A stretch of 64,000 nucleotides of DNA from Tupaia tana (GCA_026018925.1 JAKSZU010000002.1:52713837-52777836), one strand, 5' to 3'. Counted from the stretch's first letter, positions 21,690 to 34,994 are shown. Program-made: numbers and translations. The notes: a model not told the origin generated them from the sequence alone.

Positions 21690-22228
21690 CCTCTTAGACT
21701 CTGTGAACGTCAAACACAGTTTCTAAGACTCTCCACATCCTGATACAAATGCTCTTGTGTAAATCCCTCTCCAGAGTGTGGACTGCTGCTCCTAGTGACT
21801 TGCTTCTAATGAACAGTAAATAACAGTAGTGGAATGTCACTTTCATGATTAGGTTAACTTCCATCTTGTTGACTCTCATTACCTCTCTCTCTCTCAACCT
21901 CTTTTTGCCCACTCCGGTGAAGAAATCTGTCATGTTGTGAGATACTATATGGAGAGACTCATGTGGCAAGGAACCTAAGAAGGATTTCACTTATCAGCTT
22001 ATAAGGAAGTGAGCCCTGCCAACAACCAAGTGAGAGCACTAAGAATGGGAGGCTTCCTAGGCAAGCCTTAGATGACTGCAGCCTTTTAAGAGACCCTAAA
22101 ACAGAGGCCCCAGATAAGTCACACTTGGATTCCTGATTCACAGAATCTATGATATGATAAATGTTGTCTTAAGCCACTGGATCTTGAGTTGATTTGTTAC
22201 GCAGCCATAGATAGCTAATACACATTTA
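21690..22228 (+). mobile_element. MLT1-like MaLR LTR
   Basis: The 3' end TTGTCTTAAGCCACTGGATC followed by TTGTTACGCAGCCATAGATA and GCTAATACA is typical of MLT1 LTRs. It is uninterrupted and directly follows the other MaLR LTR. Confidence 0.75.
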
Positions 22229-22789
22229 AAATACACACAGCCAACATGTCATAAACCTGAAATGTTATTGAAAATTCCCTAAGTATTCTACCTGAACAAA
22301 CAGATATCAGAAGAAGAAAAAAATCAATAAACCAAAACTACAGTTTGCCATAAATTATTATGCTAAAATATCTGGAGTTATATAATATACTTTTCTCTGT
22401 AGCTAGAATTATTAATCAACTGAAATCATAACTGACTCAAGTACTGACAAGGTTTTTGTTTTGTTATCACTATTCTAGTGGCTCTCTAACAGAATAAATA
22501 AGTCTTTAGGTCTGTGACCAAAGTGACTTTTTAACAATTCAAAATATTTAGTAGATGTTAACAAAACCCAAACTGCTCCTAGAAAAAAAATTATTTTCTC
22601 TCTCAACTGGATCTCATAAAATTTTCACATACCATGCTTGTAGACAATATAGTTACTTGTGCCTATAACCTTCAAAAAACTGCAAAGTCATCCACTATTG
22701 TAGAAAACAATTATCATTCAAAACCTAAGTTAGAGTTTGGAGATGAGATCTCTCTCTCTCTCTCTCTCTTTCTCTTTCTGTGTGTGTAA
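22229..22789. other. Unique intronic sequence
   Basis: AT-rich; nothing recognised apart from a CT/GT run at its right end. Confidence 0.6.
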
Positions 22790-22850
22790 ATTATATTATA
22801 TATTATATTATATTATATATAATAGATATTTAGATATTTAGATATTTTTG
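22790..22850. repeat. AT-rich tandem repeat
   Basis: TATAT/TATTA units followed by three GATATTTA units. Confidence 0.85.
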
Positions 22851-23062
22851 CTATAGGGTATGTGCATTTGCCAGAGAGACAGAAAGTGAGAAATCACTCC
22901 CCAGGAGGCATGCCACAATCCCTTCTCCTCCATTGTCCTCTTGGGATTTGGGCATGCATGCACACATGCCTGGTACGAGTTTCAAGCTGCTGGATCTGGG
23001 ACTCAAACCATGTAGCCACACGGAAGTCCAGCATCTTAACCACTATGCCTCCTGCTAGTCTC
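22840..23062 (-). mobile_element. t-SINE type A
   Basis: Reverse copy adjoining an AT-rich repeat (22790-22850); the B-box region is shortened. Confidence 0.9.
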
Positions 23063-23078
23063 CACAAATATATATATA

Positions 23079-23338
23079 TATTTTTTTTTGAGAGGTTTTT
23101 GCTATAGTGAGGTGTGCGCTCACCAGAAAGAAAGAGAGAGAGAAAGAGAAAGTGAGAAATCACCCCCCAGGGGAGATGGCCACACCGCAGTTCCTTCTCC
23201 CTCATTCTCCTCTCAGAATCCTGGGCACGGACACACATGCGCCTGGCGTGAGTTTAAGTCACTGGGTCCAGGATTCGAACCACAGTCGACTATATGGGAG
23301 TCCAGCGACATAGCTATTACACCAACTGCTGGTCCCCC
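23079..23338 (-). mobile_element. t-SINE type A
   Basis: CCACAAATATAT occurs on both sides as the duplication. Confidence 0.95.
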
Positions 23339-24275
23339 CACAAATATATTTTGAAAGACAGAACTAGGGGTCAGGACTGTGGAGTATGCATTAAAATCTT
23401 TCATTCAGTAAAAATTTGGGCTATGATAGTGAAAAAGAAATAGTCTTAATGGATAGTTCACTTTATGCCACTGATTCAGGAGCAATATTCTGAAACCAAG
23501 GAGCTATAAATCCACTTAATAATACTATCATTTAGTTGAGTTTTCTCTATCTTTGCTAAAGAATAATGTGAATTGCCAGATGCTCTGCTGAAATTCAATT
23601 CAAGTAACTTATGAGCACAAACAATATGTCAACACTAGGATTATAAAAATTAGTAAGATATGAACCTTGCTCTCAAGAAGCTCATAATTTTGAAAAAGAG
23701 ATAAACTACGTCTTGGTATTCTTCCAATCTACCAGAATACTAATCCCATAAAAGTGAGTCATCCTATATTTCATCTTCTTACCCTTAGTAATATCCTGCT
23801 GTAAAATTAAAATACATCTTCCCTTGGTGCTTACAAGTTCCAAATATTTATAGACTTATGTCTCTACTTCACTGTCTCTCAGCCAAGATGAATATATTTA
23901 GCTCTCTTTTTCCTTTCCTTTTAAAGCAATTCCTCAATTTAAGTAATCTTTTTGGTGGTGACTTTATTTGAATTCTCTATTTCTGTATTAAGTTTTAGGA
24001 TCCTAATGACATAATTATAATACTGTTCCAGATATGAAATTAATCGCGATAGAAACCACCAACCTTTTCGATGATGTAATGTTTCTGTGTGAAGCCCAAC
24101 ACATTTGTTTTCATTTGATTTTTAAATTTTTTTGGTTACATTATTACACTACAAGTTTATATTTACTCTAAAACCTTCAATTGTACGAATTTTCCATATT
24201 TCTCCCATCAAATGAAAACTTAGAGATGATGAGCACTTGAAACAATTATTACTAACAAAGAATGTAAAGCCAGTT
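23339..24275. other. Unique intronic sequence
   Basis: Nothing recognised except an old-repeat relic near 23635-23710. Confidence 0.6.
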
Positions 24276-24556
24276 CTTTTTTTTTTTTTTTTTTTTGGAA
24301 AGGTTTTTTTTTTTTTTGCTATTGGACGCATGCGCTCGCCAGACAGACAGAGAGAGAAAGAGAGACAGAAAGCAAGAAATCACCCCCCAGGGGAGATGGC
24401 CATACCACAATCCCTTCTCCTCCATTCTCCTCTCGGGATCTTGGGCACGCACACACATGTGCCCGGCGTGAGTTTAAGCCACCGGGTCTGGGACTCGAAC
24501 CGTGGTCGACTACATGGGAGTCTAGCGTCATAGCCATTATGCTAACTGCTGATCCC
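24276..24556 (-). mobile_element. t-SINE type A, young
   Basis: Full reverse copy with two long T runs; followed at once by an older SINE head fragment. Confidence 0.95.
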
Positions 24557-24655
24557 GTGTCCAGCATGATTTTCAAGCTGCTGAGTCCAGGACTCAAATT
24601 GTGGCTGACCATGTTGGAGTCTAGCACCTGAACCACGACACCACCTGATGGCCCT
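24557..24655 (-). mobile_element. t-SINE type C head fragment
   Basis: Only the tRNA-like head and the first part of the body remain; the 3' half is absent beyond the type A insertion. Confidence 0.8.
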
Positions 24656-24908
24656 GATAATGCTACTCTAAAGCTCACAAAAATTGATTTTTCAACTGTC
24701 TCTACCAATCTTCTAACACCATTTTCATATTTAATATATGTTAACATTTCTGTACCTACTACAGAATATATATCTACATAAACACACAGTTAAAATCTTC
24801 TACTCTTGAAACTATGACAATATAGTCTATACATCAGAACTCATGATTGATAAGAACTGAGGAGACTCTCACAGACTAGATTCTTGATGGTTGAAAGTTT
24901 CCAATCTT

Positions 24909-25171
24909 GGGACCAGCAGATGGTGTAATGGTTACATCACTGGACTCCCACATAGTTCATCGTGGTTCAAGTCTTGAACCCAGTGACTTAAAACTCACGT
25001 GGATGTGTGTGCGCGTGTGCACGTGCGTGTCTCAAATCCTGAAAGGATAACAGAGGAGAAGGAATTGTGGTGTGGCCATCTCCCCTGGGAGGGGTTATTA
25101 TTCACTTTCTGTCAAGCTCTTTGGCAAGTGTATGTGCCCTATAGCAAAAATCTTTCTCTTTAAAAAAAAAG
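24909..25171 (+). mobile_element. t-SINE type A
   Basis: Perfect 15-bp duplications AAAGTTTCCAATCTT at 24894-24908 and 25172-25186. Confidence 0.95.
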
Positions 25172-25417
25172 AAAGTTTCCAATCTTTAATAGAGTTTTGC
25201 TGGAGGAAGATAAACAAGTGTTATACTAGGGTAGAACAAGGACTAGGTCCTTCTGCTAAGGATGAGGTAATAATCAGTGGTGGCTTCTTCACTGGGGAAA
25301 AACTTACTCAATTGTTCATAAACTGTCAGTGCTTAAACAAATAAACAAATACAAAGACCTCCAAAACTTCCTAGCCTGATATTTACAGCCTTTCTCAATC
25401 AGGCTCCAACCCACACA

Positions 25418-25540
25418 CTTTTTTTTTTGTGCTATAAGGTACATATGTGCTTGTTGGAGACATACATGCCCAGTGCATTTGCATAGTCAGCCATGTGAGA
25501 TCCAGCCATTTTTTAACCACCATGCCACTTGGCTGGTCCT
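25418..25540 (-). mobile_element. t-SINE type C, internally deleted
   Basis: Tail, a little body and the head remain; most of the body is missing. Confidence 0.7.
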
Positions 25541-25970
25541 CTATACCTTTCTGGTCTTACCTCACACTATCCCAATTCAATATATCCATATCTGAGCCAG
25601 ACAGACTGCACACCCTTTCTGAGATAATCTAAATGCTTTCTTGCCTCAGAAGTTTACATCCATCACTTCCTTAGGTCACCCTCATTAGCAAATCTCTATT
25701 TAAATTCTACTCATCCTCCGAAGTCCAACTCAAATACCATCTGTTCACTAAAGCTTTCCCTTATCCGTCATTCAGAACCTCTTCTGACCCTGAACAGCGC
25801 TTAGTCTGTATCTCTCACGAAGCCACATTCACTCTCATGGATCTTACAATTATTTATGTACATGCCACACTTCTTCTCTCAGGTTAAAAGCTCCTTGAAA
25901 AGGCCTTTGATGCAGTCTTATTTGCACTATCCCTTCCATCTGTACTTTTCACAAACAAGAAAATAATATT
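25540..25970 (+). repeat. L2 fragment (3' part)
   Basis: AATTCTACTCATCCTCCGAA, AATACCATCTGTTCACTAAA and GGTTAAAAGCTCCTTGAAAA follow forward L2 order. Confidence 0.7.
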
Positions 25971-26059
25971 CACTGAGGAGAGTGAGTTCCAATGCTTGAC
26001 CCCTCCCCAACAAAAAGGCTGTAATAATCAATATTCTCACTGCTATTCACTCACTGAGG

Positions 26060-27060
26060 AAATATCTCAACACATATTACATGCAGGGAAGAGAATTAGA
26101 TGGAGATGCAGCTCTCTCAAGGAGTTCACAGTCCAGGACATGGTCTAAGACATATAAATCACTGTAATACCACGAAACAAATGTCCTGAGACAAGCAAAG
26201 ATGGAGCACAACAGGAACCAAGAACAAGGAGAGATTATTTCCAAGTAGAAAGGGATTTGACGGTACATTTTAAAGTTTGTGCTGGGTCCTAAAAGTCAGG
26301 CAGTATTTCAATATGTAGAGATGGAGAAATTTTTTTGTTGTTTCTGAATTTTTTTCCTTTACTCACAATAGAGTGCATGTGCATGAGTGAGAGAGAGAAT
26401 AAGAAGCAAGTACCCTCCCTAGGGTATGGTCACTCTTCAACCTCCTTCCTCTGGTCCTCCAACTCATTTGATCTAGATCTTGGGCATTCATGCAAGTACC
26501 AGCATGTTTAAAGCTGACCAGGCCAGGGATTCAAACTGTGCTTTCCATGTGGGATCTGGCTTCTCTTGAGCAGTGCCTCACTGCTGGGCCTCAGAATCAG
26601 GCTAAAATAAAGGACTTTACAACAGGAAATAAGGGCCAATGAGGCAGGAGGATACACGAACAATGAGTAGTTCAATAGTACAGTGTATGTGAAAGATGAC
26701 AGGGATAGAGAAAAATTTTAAAGACAGTTGGAATTACATCTGGTAAGACTCTGCAAGCCAAATAAGGAAGTAGAGCTTTAGTCTGTAAGCAATGAAGAAC
26801 TATTTCAAAGTTCTCAAGCAGGAGCTAAATATTTTGTTAGAAGGTCTAAAGTAGATGGCAGAGAGAGAGATTGTTGACAAGGAAACAAGTTATGAGTCCA
26901 GTACCATAATACAAAAAAAGAGGTTATAAAAGTATGAACTAGGAATGGGGTACAAGGAATGGAAATGGGAGAGTAGAAGAGAAATTTTTAGAGATGACAC
27001 TCGAAGAACTTGGCAAGTTGTGGATATATGAGTAGAAAGGAGGGGCTGTAAAGAGATAAA
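26060..27060 (-). repeat. Ancient interspersed repeat, family not assigned, split by a SINE
   Basis: Wording such as CAAGGAGTTCACAGTCCAGG, AATGAGGCAGGAGGATACAC and TGTAAGCAATGAAGAACTAT recalls a common old mammalian repeat with a conserved 'gain of stock' text. A similar short piece occurs at about 23635-23710 and 42800-42900. I could not name the family. Confidence 0.35.
26340..26592 (-). mobile_element. Old t-SINE (C-like)
   Basis: Strongly diverged reverse copy inside the unassigned ancient repeat. Confidence 0.7.
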
Positions 27061-27336
27061 AGAAGTTTATAGGTTAGGAGGAGGGTGATGCCACAACCAA
27101 TATAAAGGACACTGAAGCAGCAGCAAGTTTATGTGGGAGAACACTGCTCATACTGAGTTTTAGTACCAGTGGACAAACAATGGACAATATCACAAATAAA
27201 ATGTGTTGCACTGTGCTATTTAGAACAAAACATACAATTCTGTCTAATAAGTGAAAAGAGTTCAAATTATTTCATCCTCAATAAAGGATTCTGATGAATG
27301 ACTAAAACAAGACCATAACCTGAAAAATGTAACTTG

Positions 27337-27575
27337 CGGGCTGGCTTTGTGGTACAGTGGTAATGTGTTGCTCAAGAGAGGCCAAATCTCACCAGGCAAC
27401 CTTGGTTTGAATCCCAAGGCCAGTCAGCCTGGGCATGCACATGAGTGTCCAGGATCTGAGAGGCCGGAGGGCTGGAGGAAGGGGGTCACAGTGTGAACAG
27501 ACCCTGCAGAGGGTACTCATTCCTCTCTCTCTATCTCACTTGTATGTGCCAGCTCTACCATGGAAAAAGTCAAAA
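27337..27575 (+). mobile_element. t-SINE type D
   Basis: The head GGCTTTGTGGTACAGTGGTA and CTTGGTTTGAATCCCAAGG are clear; an AC/GT repeat follows. Confidence 0.75.
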
Positions 27576-27584
27576 TTGTTAAAT

Positions 27585-27650
27585 ACACACACGCACACAC
27601 ACATACGTCTGTGTGTGTGCGTGTGTGTGTGTGTGTGTATGTCTATATAT
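27585..27650. repeat. AC then GT repeat (inverted dinucleotide runs)
   Basis: An AC run and a GT run stand side by side around ATACGTCT, so they can pair. Confidence 0.85.
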
Positions 27651-27660
27651 GTATAACTCC

Positions 27661-27866
27661 TAGAACCAACAGGTGGTTAGGGTGGCTAGATCCCCATGGC
27701 TAACTACATAGTTCAAGTCCCAGAGCCAGTGGCTTAGAAAATATACTGAGCATGCATGTGAAAGTATTACAGTGTGGCCATCTTCCCTGGGGAGTGATCT
27801 GCCCACCCTTGGAGAGCCCACATGCTCTATACCAAAAATTTAACAAACAAACAAAAAAAAAAGAAA
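27661..27866 (+). mobile_element. t-SINE type C, internally deleted
   Basis: Part of the body before ATTACAGTGTGGCC is missing; AAAC-rich tail. Confidence 0.8.
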
Positions 27867-28520
27867 AAGAAATAATTACATACATATTTGAGATCATGTA
27901 GGCAACATTAGTGTATAGCAAATTAAAATCTGAAAGCCCATATTTGAAGGAGGCGGCCTCATGATACAGGACAACTTCATATACCCCCAAATCACTTTAA
28001 AACATGTAAATTTATGGTTAATAGTAAAGTCTTGAAGAACCTCACAGTTAATGCTTCCATTAAAGTGGTAAATGCATCTTTTGTGGTCACTATCGTTTGG
28101 CCCAATTTAACTACAACATCCATAGAAAGAAGTGGTCAAATCAGATGACTAGACCTTACTGACAAGGTACCAAGGAATACTATTTATTCGCTTTATTCAT
28201 CCCTTTATATAATACTCCTCTTAATAAAACAGAAATCTACCTAGATGTAGTCCCACCATAGCCCCAGAACTTTCAAAAGCCTAAGAAATAACTGACCATG
28301 AAATCTAATGGGGTAAGGGGAAGGCAAAATAAAACCTACAATGATAAACTCATGAGGATTACAGCTATACAGTATCCATTTCTCTTAAGGACAAACAAAA
28401 AAATCTCATCAACAGAAACTAAAATGACAACAATGTGAACATGAATATCTAGCATGTAATTTGATATTAATAAATAAATATTTACTACATATGTACTGAA
28501 TTTTAAAAAATAAAACATTT

Positions 28521-28768
28521 AACCAGCAGTTAGCGTAATGGCTATGTCACTGGACTCCCATGTAGACAACAGCGGTTCGAGTCCCAGACCCAGTGGCTTA
28601 AAACTCACGCCAGGTGCGTGTGCGTGTGTGCCCAAGATCCCGAGAGGAGAAGGGATTGCGGCGTGGCCATCCCCCCTGGGGGTTGATTTCTCGCTTTCTG
28701 TCTCTCTTTCTCTCTCTGTCTGTCTGGCAAACGCACACGCCCTATAGCAAAAACCTCTCCAAAAAAAA
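28521..28768 (+). mobile_element. t-SINE type A, young, near CDK19 exon
   Basis: Almost consensus head (AACCAGCAGTTAGCGTAATG); lies about 0.7 kb downstream, in gene orientation, of the exon at 29453-29593. Confidence 0.95.
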
Positions 28769-28935
28769 AAAAAACCATTTAAGTTGTAGTTCATTTGTCT
28801 AATAAGTATATTCTACTGTAAGATATTTTGTTCTTTTTTTAACTTATTGTTAATACTGATAATAACATTCTTTTTATCAGATGTAATATCATTTCAGTTT
28901 AGGTATTAAAGGAAAAAAATGAAAATTCAGTTTTT

Positions 28936-29117
28936 TTTTAAAGAACTATTTTACTCAATTTTTTTTATTTATTAATTTATTTCAATTTGACCAGAAAGAA
29001 ACAGAGAGACAGAGAGAGAGAGGGCAAGTGAAAGCAAGCTGCCAGGTCCGGGACTTGAACCACAGTCAGCCAAGTGGGAGTCCTGCACCCTTAGCCACTG
29101 CACCACCTGCCAGCCCC
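28936..29117 (-). mobile_element. t-SINE type B
   Basis: Full copy, antisense on the plus strand and therefore in sense orientation to CDK19; AAAATTCA flanks it. Confidence 0.95.
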
Positions 29118-29410
29118 AAAAATTCAATCTTTAATAATTAATATTTTTGTTAATGATGGGCAACAATTCAAAGATCAAGCTAGATCAAAACATATTTCTT
29201 TCATGTCTGACTATTCCATTAAAATTATATATTAATCATTTGTTTAAAATCATACTGATAGTTTATAGCTATCCATAAAAATATTGGAATAATATACACT
29301 CACTAATAATGGTAAGTTCTTTATTATGTATGCTTATCAGTGATTTCTATTTCCTTTTTTGCTTATGCATGTTTTCAATATATGTTCATGTTATAATTAA
29401 TGTTTTATTA

Positions 29411-29593
<183 letters not shown>

Positions 29594-29879
29594 CTAAAAA
29601 TTAAAAAGAAAACATATTATAATAATATATAGTCTTTGCTAATATCTATGCCAACAAAACATTATCAAGGCTGTAAAAAATACTCTATTTTTTTTACCTA
29701 CTTACTAAAGGTCAATAATGACATAAAAATAATTTGAATAATAAGATCAATCAAAACTGAATCTATCTTGGGAGCAAATATGTTTAATGTGGGGTTATGA
29801 TGACTAGATTTACTAAAACCATTGAGGTTTTCATTAAATAGGACCAAAAGGTGGGTGAAAGGAGTTGATATTTATCTTT

Positions 29880-30133
29880 GTTTAAAAAAAAAATAAAATA
29901 AGAGGGCATTTGTGCTCGTGGTAGAGAAAGAGAAAGAAAGAGAAAGTGAGGAAGCACCTTCCATGGAGGATGGTCATACCACAATCCCTCTCCATTTTTC
30001 TCTCCTTTCTTGATTTTGGGCACACATGCACACACACTCAGTGCATTTTTCAAGTTGCCAGATCTAAAACACAATTTGCGCAGTCAGCCACGTAAGATCC
30101 AGCTGCCTTAACCACCATGCCACTGACTGACCT
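29880..30133 (-). mobile_element. t-SINE type C
   Basis: GTTGATATTTA occurs on both sides (29863-29873 and 30136-30146); inside the CDK19 intron between the two exons. Confidence 0.9.
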
Positions 30134-30811
30134 GGGGTTGATATTTAAATTCCTGACTAATAATAGTATTAGTCATCTTCTCTACTGATAGAATGAAAGA
30201 ATTAAAACAGACAAAACTATAAATCATTAGAACTCAGTAAAAAGTTAGCACTTAGTTCATTTGAGGAGCATCACTGACTATGTATATATGTGAATTACTG
30301 AGAAAGTTCTACCTTTTTTAGGCACAGAATAAATTAGTATATAGTCCTAGAAGTTAATATTGCATAGGAAATTACGAGAAACAAAGAGGAAGAGTGAGTG
30401 GGGATTTCAATTCCTTTGAAAGGAACACAACTGTATCATCATATTCAAATTTTTTACATCCATGTTTTATAACAGAGGTTATATAAATATTGTAATGAAA
30501 GAAGAAATGATACTTTCCCCCACCAAACTCCACCTTCTGTCTGTTAAATTTATTAATAATCAGATTTATAATTGATATAGGTGGCAAACCACATCATATT
30601 GAATTAAAATTTAATTAGCCATAATTTGAACTTAATGTCAAACTTGAATTCTTTTACATTTTATCAGGTCCTTGGATAAAATGCTTTTTACTCCTGATTT
30701 TTAAAATTAGGAATTAGAATTTTTTGATTCTTTCATATATTTATAAAACATCCTTAAAGTTTGCAAATGTACTTTGTAGAGCCTGTTTTAAATGGCAAAA
30801 TGCTATCAGAG
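30134..30811. other. Unique intronic sequence
   Basis: AT-rich part of the CDK19 intron between the two exons; no feature seen. Confidence 0.6.
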
Positions 30812-31088
30812 GGGGCCAGCAGGTGACATAGTGGTTATGGTGATAGACTCCCACATAGCAGTCCATGGTTTGAGTCCGGGACCTGATGGCTTGAAAAATA
30901 AAGCTGGGCACGTGTGCGTGTGTGCTCAAGATCCCAGGAGGAAAATGGAGAAGAAGGGATTGAAGCATGGCCACCACCCCCCCCCCCCCCAAGGAGTGAT
31001 TTCTCACTTTCCTTCTCACTATCTCTGTCTGTCTCTCTCTCAGGCAAGGGCACATGCCCTATGGCAAAAATCTCTTTAAAAAAAAAAA
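30812..31088 (+). mobile_element. t-SINE type A
   Basis: Body holds a run of C (30977-30990); lies about 370 bp from the exon at 31460. Confidence 0.9.
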
Positions 31089-31426
31089 TGCTCCAAGAAG
31101 TTGCCCTTAACTTAGAAAGAGAAACTATTTACTATTTACTAACTAAATAATTATAGTACTGTGCATATCACAAAAGTAATTTTCACTATACATATTAGTA
31201 AACTGTTACTAACTTATTTACATAAAATTACAATCTCCTAGTCTCATTAAAATTTTCTCAAGTGAAATTTTGGCATATTACAAATAATATCTTCTCAGTA
31301 AGACACTGGTTTATTGCTAACCTTCTTTATTATTTTTATTTTGAACTTTGGTTAACAGGCAAAGTTCTGTTTCCTTTCTGTGCATTAGTGCTATGTATCA
31401 CATACATATATGGTCCATACCTATTA

Positions 31427-31594
<168 letters not shown>

Positions 31595-31880
31595 TCACTA
31601 TTTTGTTAACAAGGAGGGGGGCATGGTGACTTTCTTATAACTTCAAAAATAAAGTCACTGAAAATTAAGAAAATTCAGGTAGGCAAAATGGAAGAAAAAA
31701 ATTACCACCCAGAAACCACACCTCAGAGTTAAGCTCTGTCAGTATCTTGGTGTGTGTCTTTCCAATCCTTTTTTCTATGTACATGGGTATGTTTTTAAAA
31801 TGAGACCATTCTAAATGGTAAAATGTAAAATGGCAAACAAAAGTAATATTGTTATCACTAAAAAGTTAATTATATTTTTG

Positions 31881-32141
31881 GGGACCAGCAGTTAGCGTAA
31901 TGGCTATGTCGCTGGATTCCCACGTAGTCGACTGCGGTTCGAGTCCCGGACACAGTGGCTTAAACTCACGCCGGGCGCGTGCGCGTGCATGCCCAAGATC
32001 CTGAGAGGAGAATGGAGGAGAAGGGATTGCGGCATGGCCATCCCCCCGGGGGCTGATTTCTCTCTTTCTGTCTCTCTGTCTCTCTCTGTCTGTCTGGTGA
32101 GCGCACGTGCCCTATAGCAAAAACCTCTCAAAAAAAAAAAA
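31881..32141 (+). mobile_element. t-SINE type A, young
   Basis: AATTATATTTTTG / AATTATATTTTGG duplications; about 310 bp upstream of the exon at 31460-31570 and antisense to CDK19. Confidence 0.95.
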
Positions 32142-32189
32142 AATTATATTTTGGTACCTTTTTGTTTTTGTTTTGTTTTTGCTATAGGT

Positions 32190-32290
32190 ATAGCTCCTTG
32201 GGAGGCAGGAATCGTGTATTAATACCGTTTGTAATCATCCTAGCACAGTACTGGCACTCAATAATACTTCCTGTCAAAGGAAGGAATGAT
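32190..32290 (+). repeat. L2 3' end relic
   Basis: TCCTTGGGAGGCAGGAATCG and CCTAGCACAGTACTGGCACT with TCAATAATA resemble the L2 end. Confidence 0.55.
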
Positions 32291-32739
32291 ATTTAACACT
32301 TCCTATATATATCTATGCCTAGAGCGTGCGAATGAGGTTTTCTGGAAGAGTCGTGAGTATAAGGGAATGACTCTCATACCTACTGATAAAAGCTGGAGTT
32401 GAGAAGAGGCCCTGCAAATGGAATAAAAAGGCCTTCACAGAGTACAAGCTTCAAGCTGGACAATGAGGAGGAAAAAAGACCAAATGAGCAAGTGAATACT
32501 CAGCACTTGGCACCTAACAGTCTCTTGATAAAATATTTAGTAACAATGACATTAACTGCTCAAGGTAAGAGCCTTATAAATAAGCCTGCCTCAGGCTGTC
32601 CTTAACTCAGGGTTCGGATATAATAGGTAGAGAGAAAAATACTCAATTTTATAAACATTTTGAATAACTTTTAAATGTAAAGCTCTGGAAATCACGGAAG
32701 GGAAAAGGAAGAAAACTATTAAATACTTTTAAGTTCCAG

Positions 32740-32920
32740 ATGATTATATACAGATGTTTTTCTCTCACTTAATCCTTATAATATTTAATGCACACAGAAT
32801 CTGAGGTCCCGTGTGATAAAAATTACTTGATCAAAGTTAGAGAGAAAGGGTTTAGATTTAAATAGATCTGCCTGATTCCAAAGTCTATGCTTTTTCCAAT
32901 ATGGCTGAAGTCTTTGTCCT
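32740..32920 (-). repeat. MIR fragment
   Basis: ACTTGATCAAAGTTAGAGAG and CTGCCTGATTCCAAAGTCTA fit the reverse-orientation MIR consensus. Confidence 0.6.
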
Positions 32921-33597
32921 TGATTCCCACACTGTAGTAGGTAAGATAGACATTTATGTAGATGGAAGAATCAGAAAATTAAACTGCTTACCTATTCTAA
33001 TAACTTGACACCTTAAATGTCTGTGCTGGAATCATGTAAAAATTATTTGAATGCCAACTCTGGAATTTTTATTCAATTACTTTGGAGTTGCCTATTTCTT
33101 TGCTATTTTCGATGACAAATGGATTGCTTCCTTAATTCTCCCATTTTGGGTCTAGACTGCAGCTCTTTCTGTTAATCTACACCTTAAGGATCTTGCCTGA
33201 AAGGACTCTACCAACTATAAGCTGAGTATAATTCCAGGATATGACTACCTGTGTTCTGCCTCAAACCCAGATGTCCTGAAACACAGACAAGATATAAGAG
33301 CTAGGATGGGCTGGGCTACCACAGCCACCTTCCACCTTTCATGGCCTGCCTCAGGGTTTTAGCTGTATTTCCTGGGTCTATACGGGAAAGACAGAACTAC
33401 TAAAAAAGGGAAGAAAATCAGGAATATCTATCAGTACTACTCTCAGTGGGGAGGTTAAGAGAGTGATTAGTCAAATCAACATCTCTGAAAAAGTATATTC
33501 TCTGTGACAACAATCTACAATGAATCTATTTTAAGTTTCATGTTAAAAAATAATTTTGAGTAGGTAATAAATTACATGCTTCAAAACCCAAGAGCAT

Positions 33598-33858
33598 ATA
33601 TGAGGGGATGTCAAATGTTCATGGAAAATGTAATTAAAGTATAAGTTTATTCTGGTGCAAAAATGTTTGAGACCAAGCCAGCCAGTGGCATGGTGGTTAA
33701 GGTGAATGGATTCCACACGACCAACTGCGTGGTTCGAGTTCTGGACCTGGCAATTTGAAAAACACATTAAGTGCATGTGCATGAGTGCCCAAAAATCCTG
33801 AGAGGAGGATGGAAGAAAAGGAACTAAGATCTGGCCATCCCTCTCCTGGGGGGTTGAT

Positions 33859-33901
<43 letters not shown>

Positions 33902-34012
33902 GTGAGCACACCTGCCCTATAGCAAAAGAAAAAAAAAAAAAAAAAAATTAAATCCACACAGCATTTTCATGATATCCATTTTCTGCGATCTTTTGAAGAT
34001 CCCTCATGCAAG
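33598..34012. mobile_element. Mariner-like non-autonomous element (MITE) split by a SINE
   Basis: The left end (TGAGGGGATGTCAAATGTTC) and the right end (TTTTGAAGATCCCTCATG) are imperfect inverted repeats. The inner word TTTATTCTGGTGCA also occurs, in reverse complement, near the start of the mariner at 34169. A type C SINE at 33673-33946 splits it. Ends are approximate. Confidence 0.4.
33673..33946 (+). mobile_element. t-SINE type C with long CT run
   Basis: Splits the mariner-like MITE; CT run at 33863-33897. Confidence 0.9.
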
Positions 34013-34540
34013 GATATATATACTAAGATGTCCCACTGGTACTCCTACTCCTGCCTCCTGGAAGTAACACCTTTCTAGTTGCTTGTTAATCTTCCCAGTA
34101 TTTCTTTATGCAAATAAAACTATATATAAATATATGTATTTATCTTCCCTTACACAAAAAAATAACATAAGATACAGGGGTCTAAAAACATTTTCATGAA
34201 AAATGTGTATTGTATTATGAAAAAAATTATGCATCAATTTCCAATTTTCTGCACCAAAATAAAATTTTCCTAATTTGTTATAACGTGTCTAAACAGGATC
34301 TAGTTTGAATAAGACATCAAAGGACCTTTAAGACATCTATTTGAAAAGAGCCTCTAACAGAGCAACACGAATTCCACTAAAACTGAAGCAAGAACAAACA
34401 TCAAATGTATGGTTTTTCACAGTAAAAGCTTGCCTGGAAGAAGGGAGCAATTACTAACACTTTATGAAAACCTTATAGGGACAGTGCCTCAAAGAAATCA
34501 GCAGTTCATAAATAGATAACTCTCTTTAAGAAGGGACGAG

Positions 34541-34994
34541 ATGTTTCTTTGTTTGTTTTTGCTTTGGGAGAGGTTTTCGCTATAGGGCGCCTGCGCTTGC
34601 CAGACAGACAGAGACAGACAGAAAGCGAGAAATCACCCCCCAGGGGGGATGGCCACGCTGCAATCCCTTCTCCATTCTTCTCTAGGGATCTTGGGCACGC
34701 ACACGCACACGCCCGGCGTGAGTTTTTTTTTTTTTTCTTTTTTTGGAGAGGTTTTTGCTATAGGGCGCGTGCGCTCGCCAGACAGACAGAGAGAGACAGA
34801 GAAACAGAAAGCGAGAAATCACCCCTAGGGGGGATGGCCACGCCGCAATCCCTTCTCCTCCATTCTCCTCTCGGGATCTTGGGCACGCACGCACACGCGC
34901 CCGGCGTGAGTTTAAGCCACGGGGTCCGGGACTTGAACCGTGATCAACTACGTGGGAGTCCAGCGACATAGCTATTACTCCAACTGCTGGTCCC
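34541..34994 (-). mobile_element. Composite 1.5-unit type A t-SINE
   Basis: A full reverse unit (about 34722-34994) is joined to a headless unit (about 34563-34721). One pair of AGGGACGAG duplications (34532-34540, 34995-35003) flanks the whole, and no head of the second unit is found. Confidence 0.9.

Noticed and set aside
28521-28600. tRNA gene
   Set aside because: A and B boxes are present, but no cloverleaf with acceptor stem can be formed and the sequence continues as a SINE; the same holds for all other heads.
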